A stretch of DNA of 64,000 nt from CALINF01 sp039990395. Its GTDB lineage: Bacteria; Pseudomonadota; Gammaproteobacteria; Pseudomonadales; Halieaceae. Numbering within the stretch: the stretch's first letter is position 1; every line of letters begins with the position of its first letter. The notes beneath the pieces were generated by a model, which saw nothing but the letters and a program-made list of their open reading frames with translations, had not been told where the DNA came from and searched no databases. The DNA lies in the NCBI GenBank assembly GCA_039990395.1, contig JBDXFZ010000111.1, positions 96,626 to 160,625 of the forward strand. Direction: 5' to 3'. This document shows positions 46,050-55,032 of this stretch, in pieces. A program made the position numbers and the translations under genes.

Positions 46050-46379
46050 TAAACATCCGTGTGCAGTGAGTGTTGCCCAAGGCCGGCCTTATCGACCTAC
46101 CCGCAGGGAGAATCTCCCCTGGCAGCTAAGGGGCGTATCTTACCATTCCAGCGCAGGCTAGCTAGCAACATCGGTGCTTTATCCATCGAAGCAGCGATCG
46201 CCCCACCACAAAAAACCTTATATAAATCATGGGCTTTTAGCGCTAAGGGAGTTGTTTACCTTCCTGACCAACGCCAGCGAGCGCACGCCCACTGGCCGCA
46301 AGCAAAGTGGCCAGATGGAACTACTTTCTAAAAGAGCAGTCTTATTAAGTACGCTGCGGTATAATGCGCAGTTCACACT
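46050..46379. other. Intergenic region between mnhE and ssrA
   Basis: Divergent spacer of 330 bases. It contains the ssrA promoter at its right end, a near-perfect hairpin CAGGGAG-AAT-CTCCCCTG at 46104-46121 that would lie in the mnh leader, and no convincing coding frame. Confidence 0.7.
46360..46365 (+). promoter_or_regulatory. -10 box of the ssrA promoter
   Basis: Perfect TATAAT, 15 bases before the mature 5' end of tmRNA. The -35 region is poor. The few bases in between would be removed by RNase P. Confidence 0.75.
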
Positions 46380-46770
46380 GGGGGCGATTTGGATTCGACG
46401 ACGGTCACGAACCCTGAGGTGCATGCCGTGATGGTAGCCAATCACGTTAATCCAAAGCTGCAAACTATTAGTTGCCAATGACGACAACTACGGTGCACAA
46501 CTGGCTGCGTAAGTAGCCCTTTGTAACACCATCCAGGTGCTTCGGCCCTGGCGGTCTTTAGCAAGGTGCCAGTACCGCGCTACTGACTGTCATATAGAAC
46601 TGGATCGCTGTGAAGCCTGCCTGGGGTGGAACTGCTAAAACTTAACAGGATCGCCAATTACGTCCTGCCCGTTGGGCTGTATGAGGCTAAATTAATTAAC
46701 GGAACCTAAGCATGTAGAGCCGATGGCAGAGTACTGGCGGACGCGGGTTCAATTCCCGCCGCCTCCACCA
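46380..46770 (+). ncRNA. ssrA: Transfer-messenger RNA (tmRNA)
   Basis: 391 bases. The 5' end GGGGGCG pairs with 3' CGCCTCC before the encoded ACCA, forming the tRNA-like acceptor stem; the T-arm GGTTCAATTCC is intact. The tag frame begins at GCC 46474 and encodes ANDDNYGAQLAA, ending at TAA 46510-46512. One-piece gammaproteobacterial type. tmRNA with SmpB rescues stalled ribosomes and marks the peptide for degradation. The 3' half of such genes is a frequent integration site, and accessory genes follow here. Confidence 0.98.
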
Positions 46771-46803
46771 ATTTTTCATCCTGCAACGTTCATGGATGAC
46801 CTG

Positions 46804-46828
46804 AAAGCCCCTTCACTGGGGTTTTTTT
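46804..46828 (+). terminator. Intrinsic terminator of ssrA
   Basis: AAAGCCCC, six-base loop, GGGG and a run of seven T. It lies 33 bases past the tmRNA 3' end. The remaining bases up to 47001 show only the leader of the next gene, with GGAAGGG before its ATG. Confidence 0.88.
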
Positions 46829-47001
46829 GCCTGATCTATAAGCATTCCTTTGCTCCTGTAGGGCGGAATGATCGGGTTGCGCGCAGAACAACTCACTGCT
46901 CATACATACAGGTAGCCAATTCGAGCACACCCTTTCTGCACTCCATAGCGAGCCCGGCACTTTCGGCCTATGATTAAAAGCTTACTCCCACGGAAGGGCC
47001 T

Positions 47002-49698
47002 ATGCCGAACGCAATCCAGATCCGCAAAATCAAAGTCACCCTCGCGCTAAAAGCCGACGGCGCTCTGGCTGAACGCCAGCCAGACGCACTGGGTGAGATT
47101 ACCCTTGGTCCTCATGGCTTCCTGAACCTGCTGGAAACCCAGCTGGGTATTCCCTCCGTTGTGACCTCTTTCTCCACACGCCTGATTCAGTATCTGGGTT
47201 GTATCGACCAGATCGACCATCCGGGTGCATTCTACCACGCCTCTTATGAGGCTGACCCCTTCTCTGTGGCTCGCACTTTGCTGCAGTGGCGTGACCAATG
47301 GTATGAGGCGGGCTGGAACGGGCACTTTGAGTCGGGTGTTCCTGCCAAGCTGGCCGATATGGCCACCATTGAGGAACTGGCCGAGAGTGCGGTTGAGCCC
47401 AGCACAGGGCAGCGAATAGAGCGCATCATTGAGCTGCTGGCGGATAACCCCATTGCGATTGAATCCATCACGTTGCGCGATCTCCTTGCTGACTTCCCTC
47501 ACCTTTGGCACAAACTCATCGAAGCAACTGGCGCACAGATTATCGAGGCTGCTGCGATACCTCCGCAGGCCGACGCAACTACCGACCTGGGCAAGCTACA
47601 ACGCCATTTGCTCAGCGATACCCATGAAAAGATAAGCTTGAAGGGTGACGGCTCGGTAGTGGTGCTGCGCGGTGATTCACCGCAGGAGAGCACACCACTA
47701 ACAGCCCTGCTCACTCAGCATTGGCTGGAGCAGGCCCCGAGTCAATCTATTGCTTTGCTGGCTGAACGACGAGGTGAGTTGCTGGACGACACGCTGGAGA
47801 GCATCCATAGCCCGCGCCTGGGCTTTAACTCCCTGTCACCCTGGCGACCGGTGTTTCAGGTGTTGCCGCTAGCGTGTGAACTGCTGTGGGAGCCACTCAA
47901 CCCTACCGCCCTGTTCCAGTTTTTGTCGCATTCGGTGGGGCCCATTCCTCGGCGTATACGAGAAAAGCTGGCACAAACCGTTGCCAACACCCCCGGCATT
48001 GGCAGCGAAGACTGGGAAAACACCATTGCGCAGTGCCTTGAGGATGAAGACGAGGCCAAGCGAAGCAAGCTGAAGGACAACCTTCTTTATTGGCTGGAGT
48101 CACCGCGCTTCTCCCCCGCTGCTGGCGTAGACAGCCAGACCCTGTCGCATCGTGCCCAACGAGTTGCCGATTGGCTGCAGGGCGCGAAAGAAGCCAGTGA
48201 CGATGCCGCTTTGAAATCGCTGTATAACATTGCCCTCAACCAGGCGCTGGAATTTGTGAACGCCATAGAGCGCTTGAGGGTGCACGGCCGAGAGCAGCTC
48301 ACACAGGATAACGTGCGCCGATTGATCGAGGACGTACGAGGTACGGGCGCGTCGGTTACCGACCGCAGCGCAGAGGTGATCCCCGGGCAAGCGCGGGTAT
48401 TGCGGGCAGATCATGCCGGCGCCTTTGCCACACCCATCGACAACGTAATCTGGTGGGACTGCCAGGCCAGCGACAGAGTGCACAGATGGCCCTGGTCACG
48501 CACCGAGCGAGCCGCACTTGCCGACAATGGTGTACGTCTGCACGCAGAAGACGCGCAGCTGGACTGGTTGGGCCGCGCCTGGTTGCGCCCCATCCTGTGT
48601 GCCAAAGGGCGGTTTACTCTGGTTTTGCACGACGATGCCGAACGCCATCACCCGGTATGGGACCAAATCGACAGCCTCACCAAAGGGCTGCCCGCCCTAC
48701 AAATTTCCGCCAGCAACACCGCCGCAGACCTGGGCGTTAGTAGCAATTCCCTCGACGCACGCGCACTGCCCGCCAAAGTACGCTGGTGGCACCTGTCCGA
48801 GTCGTTGGTACTACCCAAACGCGACGCGGAATCATTTTCCAGCCTGGACAGCTACATACACAGCCCCTATCAGTGGCTACTGCGCTATGCCGCCAGAGTC
48901 AGGCCCGGCTCGCTGGCCAGCGTTAACGATGGCAATCTGCTCAAAGGTAGTTTGGCCCATCGATGCTATGAGGAGTTCCTGAACGCACACCCCGACATTG
49001 CCAGCATTGATCCCCGCGACATCGCTGGCTGGGTAGATGACACTATCGCCACCTTGCTACAACAGGAAGGCGCCCTGCTACTTGAAGCTGGCCGTCAGGC
49101 CGAGTGCGAGCGCTTCATTACTCAGGTACAGGAGTCGCTTACCACGCTGGTAGAGCACCTGCAGGCCGCCGCCGTGGTGAAGGTAGATATGGAGCTATGG
49201 CAGGAAGGCCTGTTTGCCGGCGGCAAGCTCAACGGCTCGATTGATGTGCTGGCCACCCGCGCCGATGGCCGCGAAGCAGTGGTAGATATTAAATGGGGCG
49301 GCAAGAGCTATCGCCGCGATGCCCTGCTCAAAAATAGCTATCTGCAGCTGGCCACCTACGCTCAGCTGCGCCGCAACAACGGCGCCGATTGGTCTGCCGC
49401 GCTCAGCTACTTCATCGTGCAAGACTCACATCTGCTCAGCCTCAATCACGATTTTTTTCCCAACGCCGAAATCATCAAACCCGAGGGCGAGGAAAACACC
49501 GCGCAGTATTGGCACCGGTTTGAACAAAGCTGGCATTGGCGCAAGGAGCAGTTCGATCAAGGCCTGGTGGAAGTTACCGTGGCAGAGACAGAGCCCACGG
49601 CCGACTCTGCACCCCAGGAGGATGCTCTGGAGAAACCGGAGGCCAGCGACACCTTTAACGATTACAAGGTACTCACCGGCTGGGGGACTAACGCATGA
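47002..49698 (+). CDS. AddB/RexB-like PD-(D/E)XK nuclease with inactive helicase-like domain
   Basis: 898 residues. The C-terminal third is a RecB/Cas4-type PD-(D/E)XK nuclease: LKGSLAHRCYEEFL supplies the His, GSID the first acid (Asp748), VVDIKWGGKSYRR the D-x-K pair (Asp762, Lys764), and SYLQLATYAQL the Q-x3-Y motif. The N-terminal part lacks Walker motifs and looks like the scaffold of AddB-type proteins; no cluster-binding cysteines are evident. Its stop overlaps the start of an AddA-like helicase by four bases, so the two form an AddAB-like enzyme that degrades or resects DNA ends. Whether this replaces RecBCD or serves defence is unknown. Position right after ssrA suggests accessory DNA, though it is GC-rich like the backbone. 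Confidence 0.85.
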   Translation: MPNAIQIRKIKVTLALKADGALAERQPDALGEITLGPHGFLNLLETQLGIPSVVTSFSTRLIQYLGCIDQIDHPGAFYHASYEADPFSVARTLLQWRDQWYEAGWNGHFESGVPAKLADMATIEELAESAVEPSTGQRIERIIELLADNPIAIESITLRDLLADFPHLWHKLIEATGAQIIEAAAIPPQADATTDLGKLQRHLLSDTHEKISLKGDGSVVVLRGDSPQESTPLTALLTQHWLEQAPSQSIALLAERRGELLDDTLESIHSPRLGFNSLSPWRPVFQVLPLACELLWEPLNPTALFQFLSHSVGPIPRRIREKLAQTVANTPGIGSEDWENTIAQCLEDEDEAKRSKLKDNLLYWLESPRFSPAAGVDSQTLSHRAQRVADWLQGAKEASDDAALKSLYNIALNQALEFVNAIERLRVHGREQLTQDNVRRLIEDVRGTGASVTDRSAEVIPGQARVLRADHAGAFATPIDNVIWWDCQASDRVHRWPWSRTERAALADNGVRLHAEDAQLDWLGRAWLRPILCAKGRFTLVLHDDAERHHPVWDQIDSLTKGLPALQISASNTAADLGVSSNSLDARALPAKVRWWHLSESLVLPKRDAESFSSLDSYIHSPYQWLLRYAARVRPGSLASVNDGNLLKGSLAHRCYEEFLNAHPDIASIDPRDIAGWVDDTIATLLQQEGALLLEAGRQAECERFITQVQESLTTLVEHLQAAAVVKVDMELWQEGLFAGGKLNGSIDVLATRADGREAVVDIKWGGKSYRRDALLKNSYLQLATYAQLRRNNGADWSAALSYFIVQDSHLLSLNHDFFPNAEIIKPEGEENTAQYWHRFEQSWHWRKEQFDQGLVEVTVAETEPTADSAPQEDALEKPEASDTFNDYKVLTGWGTNA

Positions 49699-52600
49699 GT
49701 TCCCCCACTAAGCCAAGTACCGCAGGCGCGAATATCCACTTCATTAGCGCCGGTGCCGGTAGCGGTAAAACCTACTCGCTTACACAAAAGCTGGAACGAC
49801 TGCTGTCGTCAAAGCAGGTAAGCCCAGCCGGCGTGATAGCCACCACCTTTACCAAGCTGGCAGCCGGCGAACTTAAGGAGCGCGTGCGCAGCAAACTGAT
49901 TGAATCTGGCCAATTGGGCGTGGCTAACCAAATGGAACAGGCGCTCATAGGCACCGTGAATGGTGTGTGCGGTGAGTTGCTGCGGCGCTTTGCTTTCGAG
50001 GCGCATATGCCGCCCGACCAGCAAGTATTGGATGAAGCGCAGGGCGACCTGCTGTTCTACCAGGCCATGGAGCGCGCGTTGGCAGACAACAAGCCGTTGA
50101 TACGGCAGATGAACGCCACTTGTCACCGCCTGCAAATCATCGACAGACGCACAAAACAGCTACGGTGGCGCCAGGAGGTGAAGAAGATCGCCGACGCAGC
50201 TCGCGCCAACAACCAGTCGGCCGATGATATACGCCATTTAGGCAAAGCCAGCGCCGACGGCCTGCTGGCCCATTTCCCCAAAATCACCAGCCGTGATCTG
50301 GATAGACAACTACTCAACGCCATCGAGCAAGCGCTGGAGGGTATTGATACCGACTTAGACCGCACCAAGGTGACCCGCGAATACGTGTCGTTAATCACCG
50401 GCATCAGGGCTGGCCTGTACAAAGAGCGCGCCACCTGGCCCGAGTGGATCAGCCTGAGTAAAAAAATGCCCGGCGCTAAATCCAAGTCACATGCCGAACC
50501 TATCGCAGATGTGGCCATCGACTATGCCAAGCACGCCAATCTACACAGTGATATCCGCTTTTTCGCCGAACGCGCCTTCGAGATTGCCGCCGACAGCCTG
50601 AATGCGTATCAACTGCTAAAAACCCAGAAGGGCCTGATCGATTTTGTCGACCAGGAACAGCGGTTATACCAGTTACTGGACCACCCCACCGTACGAGAAA
50701 CGCTGCAGGAAGAGCTGCAACTGCTAATGGTGGATGAGTTTCAGGACACCAGCCCCATACAGTTGGCGCTGTTTTTGAAACTCTCGCAGCTGGCAGAGCA
50801 GGTGATTTGGGTAGGCGATATCAAGCAATCCATTTATGGCTTTCGCGGCTCAGACCCAACACTCATGGCAGCGGTAGTTAACCGCGTAACCGAAGAAGGC
50901 AATGCGCCGGAGATACTAGAGAACTCCTGGCGCTCTACCCCGGAGCTAGTGGCCTACACCAACAACCTGTTTGCACCAGCTTTTGCCGACTCCCTCAAGC
51001 CTGAGCAAGTTACTCTGGAGCCTGCGCGCAAATCGTTTACCGACGCACCCGCCGTGGCCTTGTGGCGTTTGCAGGGCAGCAACAAGGCGAAACGCGCCCG
51101 CGCACTGGCCGTTGGCGTAAATACTCTCATTGAAAGCAACCCAACCGTTATTGATAAAGACACCGAACTCGAGCGCAGTGCCACCTACAGTGATGTCGCG
51201 ATATTGTGCCGCACCCACGCCAACCTGAATGCAATCGCCACCGCCTTGAGTGAGGCCAAGCTACCTATTCGCTACAAACGCCCGGGGCTGTTGGCCACGC
51301 CGGAAGGCTGCCTGGCGCTGGCCTGCTTGCGCCGCTTCATCGACCCGCTAGACATACTGGCCACTGCCGAGATACTCAGCCTTAGCGAATGTGAAAACCC
51401 CGAAGCCTGGATCGCCCAGCGCATGACGCATCTAGAAGATGCCGAGAAGAAGTCGCACGAGTGGCTGGAAGATGACAACACCAGCCCCGTTGCCGCCTTA
51501 AAGGCTCAGCGCAACCGCCTGCCCTTTCTCACACCCGTAGAAGCCCTACGCATTGCGATAGACGCCGGTAACGTGAGGCAATCTGTTTACCGCTGGGGGC
51601 CAACTGAACAGCGCAGCCAGCACCGGCTGAATAACCTGGCGGCGCTGCTGGACCACGCCGAGGAATACATGAACCAATGCACGGCCCAGAACCAGCCGGC
51701 CACCTCTGCGGGCCTGGTGCTGTGGCTGTACCAATTGGCACAGGCTGAAGAAGACACACAGGCCACCGGTGGTGCTGAGAATGCAATCCAGCTGGTGACT
51801 CACCACGGCGCCAAGGGCCTGGAATGGCCGTTTGTGATCGCCATGGACCTTGACGCAAAACTCAAGCCGCGTCTGTGGGGCCTGAGCGTACTGCCCTCTC
51901 CCGAAGCCATCGATCTGAACAATCCACTGGCCAACCGCACCCTGCGCTACTGGCCGGCATTTACAGGCCTACAGAGCGCTAAGATCGACCTGCTGGATGA
52001 GATTGCCGCCAGCGAAGAAGGTGAAACCGCCATGGTGCAAGAGGTACAAGAGGCCAAACGGCTATTGTATGTATCCCTCACCCGCCCCCGCGATGGCCTG
52101 ATACTCACCATGAATAAGGATGACGAGAGTGGCGAGTGGATGAATACACTAAGAGCCGACTGGATGCTGCCAACAACAGACACACTCGAACTCCCCGACG
52201 GCACCAGCATCCCCAGCGCGGCCATTGAACTGGAAGAGAGCGAAGCAGATACCGAGCTACCCGCATACAAACCCACCTGGCTTGCCAGCGAGGCATCACA
52301 CAAAGACGCGCTGCCACTGCGCCTGAGCCCTTCATCCATACCACCAAGCGCAAAGGCCAGTATTGGTGAAGTAATAGAGCTGGGGGAACGGCTGGAGATT
52401 ACAGGGGGGTATGACCCCGCGACTCTGGGCTCGGCACTGCATGCGGTGATTGCTACTACACTCATGGGGCAGCAGGCTACTGAGCGAGTGCTGCGCGATC
52501 ATGATGTTGCAGACACTATTTCAGTGGAGGTGGCCGATGAAAGCACCCACCGATTAATCACTGCTATCAATGATCTGTTCAAACCAATCAGCTATCTCGC

Positions 52601-52868
52601 CGAATACCCTGTGCAATACACCAACGAGAACGGCCAACTCATTGCCGGCTGGATTGATCTGCTGGTTGAGACCAAAGAAGGATTCATCCTCATCGATCAT
52701 AAAGCATCGCCCAGAGCGAGATCGGACTGGGAAGAGATAGCACTGGGATATTCGGGACAATTGGAGGCTTATGCTGCAGGCATCACACAAGTTTTGGGTA
52801 AACCTGTCGTCAGTCGATGGATTCATTTTGCAGTGACGGGTGGTTTGGTCGAAGTTTCTTCATACTAG
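49695..52868 (+). CDS. AddA-like UvrD-family helicase/exonuclease
   Basis: 1057 residues. Superfamily 1A helicase motifs: Walker A AGAGSGKT (Lys25), TTFTKLAAGELKERV (Ia), MVDEFQDTSPIQLAL (Asp347, Glu348), WVGDIKQSIYGFRGSDP (III), LVTHHGAKGLEWPFVI (V) and EAKRLLYVSLTRPRDGLIL (VI). The C-terminus is a RecB-like nuclease: TLGSALHAVI, GWIDLLVE (Asp988), LIDHKASPR (Asp1001, Lys1003) and YSGQLEAY. Together with the preceding gene it makes a dual-nuclease AddAB-like complex. The methyltransferase-like gene follows after 82 bases on the same strand, where base composition shifts abruptly. Confidence 0.9.
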   Translation: MSSPTKPSTAGANIHFISAGAGSGKTYSLTQKLERLLSSKQVSPAGVIATTFTKLAAGELKERVRSKLIESGQLGVANQMEQALIGTVNGVCGELLRRFAFEAHMPPDQQVLDEAQGDLLFYQAMERALADNKPLIRQMNATCHRLQIIDRRTKQLRWRQEVKKIADAARANNQSADDIRHLGKASADGLLAHFPKITSRDLDRQLLNAIEQALEGIDTDLDRTKVTREYVSLITGIRAGLYKERATWPEWISLSKKMPGAKSKSHAEPIADVAIDYAKHANLHSDIRFFAERAFEIAADSLNAYQLLKTQKGLIDFVDQEQRLYQLLDHPTVRETLQEELQLLMVDEFQDTSPIQLALFLKLSQLAEQVIWVGDIKQSIYGFRGSDPTLMAAVVNRVTEEGNAPEILENSWRSTPELVAYTNNLFAPAFADSLKPEQVTLEPARKSFTDAPAVALWRLQGSNKAKRARALAVGVNTLIESNPTVIDKDTELERSATYSDVAILCRTHANLNAIATALSEAKLPIRYKRPGLLATPEGCLALACLRRFIDPLDILATAEILSLSECENPEAWIAQRMTHLEDAEKKSHEWLEDDNTSPVAALKAQRNRLPFLTPVEALRIAIDAGNVRQSVYRWGPTEQRSQHRLNNLAALLDHAEEYMNQCTAQNQPATSAGLVLWLYQLAQAEEDTQATGGAENAIQLVTHHGAKGLEWPFVIAMDLDAKLKPRLWGLSVLPSPEAIDLNNPLANRTLRYWPAFTGLQSAKIDLLDEIAASEEGETAMVQEVQEAKRLLYVSLTRPRDGLILTMNKDDESGEWMNTLRADWMLPTTDTLELPDGTSIPSAAIELEESEADTELPAYKPTWLASEASHKDALPLRLSPSSIPPSAKASIGEVIELGERLEITGGYDPATLGSALHAVIATTLMGQQATERVLRDHDVADTISVEVADESTHRLITAINDLFKPISYLAEYPVQYTNENGQLIAGWIDLLVETKEGFILIDHKASPRARSDWEEIALGYSGQLEAYAAGITQVLGKPVVSRWIHFAVTGGLVEVSSY

Positions 52869-52950
52869 CCTGAATTTGATAGTAATTGGATCATCTTGGT
52901 AATATCGATTTATCCGCTTTTGTACATCGGCAAATGGCTCTCCCAAAAAT

Positions 52951-54846
52951 ATGGATTTCCCCACCTATAAAGATCTAGTTAGAGATATTTCCACTGGTAA
53001 GAATCTACCTGATTCTATCTATGTTCACGAAAGCGCGGTCGGTGCGGTACCGGCGTCACTGGCCGGTATAGTCCTGAAAATCGCCGACGCACTAAAAATT
53101 CCTGACGATGATTGGAATATACTTAAGTTCTACAAACGAGACTATAAAGTTGCGTTCCTTTCCTATCCTGGCTTTGAGGAGGATAGCTACCCCGCTCTCC
53201 AGCACAGCTACACGGTAGACTTAGCGAAGCGTTCCATGCGAAAAGCCGCGTACAGTTCTGATAACCCTCCGATCCTGCACCGCAAAGAAACTTTCGTAAG
53301 CGAAGACTACCCTCTGCGGGAGCAATTTAAGGTGCTAACGGCTGAGGGTGAAGCGATAGGTTTGTATGAAAACACTCGCTTGATTGGCTTTAAGAAAAAC
53401 TGGGAGCGCCTAATTTCGAACAAGGGCTATTACCTCGATGATAAAGGGCATCTACAGCCGAAAGCAGAAAAATCACAACCGAATAATGCCATACCAATTG
53501 ATAGCAATTTCGATGGGGAAATTGACCGACATAAGACTGCCATTGATCGCAATCAGCTATCACAACCAATGCAAATCCTGGCAAGGCACAATTACCTGAA
53601 TGGTGATTGGTCGGTGCTAGATTATGGCTGTGGCAAAGGCGATGACCTACGCGAGCTGGAAGCTCATGGGCTAGACGCTTCTGGCTGGGACCCGGTACAT
53701 GAGCCAGAGGGATTACTTGTAAACAGCGACATTGTGAACCTGGGCTTTGTACTGAATGTGATTGAAGATCGCGATGAGCGCATTGAAACCTTGAAGCGGG
53801 CCTGGGAATACACCGACAAGCTATTGATCGTGTCCGTAATGGTAGCGGGCGACAGTGTGACAGAGCAGTTTACACCTTACAAAGATGGCGTAATCACTAG
53901 CCGAAAAACATTTCAAAAGTATTATGCCCAATCGGAATTTCGGTCTTTTGTGGAAAAAACACTGGAGGGGGATGCAATTGCAGTAGGGCAAGGAATTTTT
54001 ATTATCTTTAAGGATAAATTGGAAGAGCAACACTTCCTGTTAGAGCGGCAACATGTTAAACGGGACTGGAGTCAAAAAACACAACGCGAGACAAAAACCC
54101 GGATCACCTCTAACGAAGTACTTAAAAAAGGTATCGTTGAGAAGCATTTGGATTTGTTCACTGACTTTTGGCAGACCTCTTTAGAGCTCGGACGAATACC
54201 AGCCAATAACGAGTTTGAATTTACAGATCAAATCCGCCGTGTAGCTGGCTCACATAATAAAGCCCACGAGTTGATGATTTCACATATCGGCGATAAGCTA
54301 TTCTATGAAGCTCAGCAAAAGCGCAAAGAAGATATGCTTGTGTATTTCGCATTGGGCTTATTTGATAAGCGAAAACCAAAAACACAAATGCCTGATAGTC
54401 TAAAACGTGATATCAAAGCATTTTATGCTTCGTATAACGACGCGCTTGAAGTAGCGAGAGACGCACTTTTTTCTGTGGGTGATCCTGAATTGATTGAAAA
54501 AGTCTGTAATGAAGCCTATGAAAATCTACAGTGCGGCGAAATGGTTAAAGGTCATAGTTATATCTTCCACAAAGACTATCTAGGGGATATCCCGGCAGAG
54601 CTACGAATATATATTGGCTGCGCAACACAGCTTTACGGCGATCTAGAGGAAATTCAACTAATTAAGGCCCATATGACTTCAGCCAAAGTCACCCTATTAG
54701 GCTATAAAAATTGGGAAAGTGACACGCCACTTCTAGTAGAGCGAATTAAAATTAAATTGCGTGAGCAGGACATTGATTTTTTTGACTATACAGAAGACTT
54801 CAACCCCCAACCCTTAATGAATAAGAATGTATATTTGGGAGCATAG
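52951..54846 (+). CDS. DNA phosphorothioation-associated putative methyltransferase
   Basis: 631 residues resembling the SAM-dependent methyltransferase-like family often found beside dnd/ssp genes. The N-terminal region contains AYSSDNPPILHRKETFV and LYENTRLIGFKKNWERLI; the central SAM motif is LDYGCGKGDDLRELEAHG (Asp224 to Gly230) followed by SGWDPVHEP, preceded by DRHKTAIDRNQLSQPMQ. The C-terminal half is of unknown function. Target (DNA or other) is not known for the family. It is AT-rich, unlike the helicase gene before it, and converges on the phosphorothioation-like operon across 186 bases. No Shine-Dalgarno is obvious at the ATG. Confidence 0.8.
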   Translation: MDFPTYKDLVRDISTGKNLPDSIYVHESAVGAVPASLAGIVLKIADALKIPDDDWNILKFYKRDYKVAFLSYPGFEEDSYPALQHSYTVDLAKRSMRKAAYSSDNPPILHRKETFVSEDYPLREQFKVLTAEGEAIGLYENTRLIGFKKNWERLISNKGYYLDDKGHLQPKAEKSQPNNAIPIDSNFDGEIDRHKTAIDRNQLSQPMQILARHNYLNGDWSVLDYGCGKGDDLRELEAHGLDASGWDPVHEPEGLLVNSDIVNLGFVLNVIEDRDERIETLKRAWEYTDKLLIVSVMVAGDSVTEQFTPYKDGVITSRKTFQKYYAQSEFRSFVEKTLEGDAIAVGQGIFIIFKDKLEEQHFLLERQHVKRDWSQKTQRETKTRITSNEVLKKGIVEKHLDLFTDFWQTSLELGRIPANNEFEFTDQIRRVAGSHNKAHELMISHIGDKLFYEAQQKRKEDMLVYFALGLFDKRKPKTQMPDSLKRDIKAFYASYNDALEVARDALFSVGDPELIEKVCNEAYENLQCGEMVKGHSYIFHKDYLGDIPAELRIYIGCATQLYGDLEEIQLIKAHMTSAKVTLLGYKNWESDTPLLVERIKIKLREQDIDFFDYTEDFNPQPLMNKNVYLGA

Positions 54847-55032
54847 TAGGGGGTAGTTTTTATGCCTAAAAGTGGGGCCATATAAAATGACACCTATCAT
54901 GAGAGGTAACCAAAGTAGCCCATATCTTTAGAACATCTGGAACCTCATAAGCGAAGTAACACAGTTACATATGAAGCATCAGTTGCACTCACAATTTCTG
55001 AGCAGCTATTACCTCGCCATTTCGAATCATAC

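Noticed and set aside
46723..46977. Plus-strand frame overlapping the ssrA 3' end
   Set aside because: It runs through the tRNA-like domain and terminator of tmRNA, so it is not a gene.
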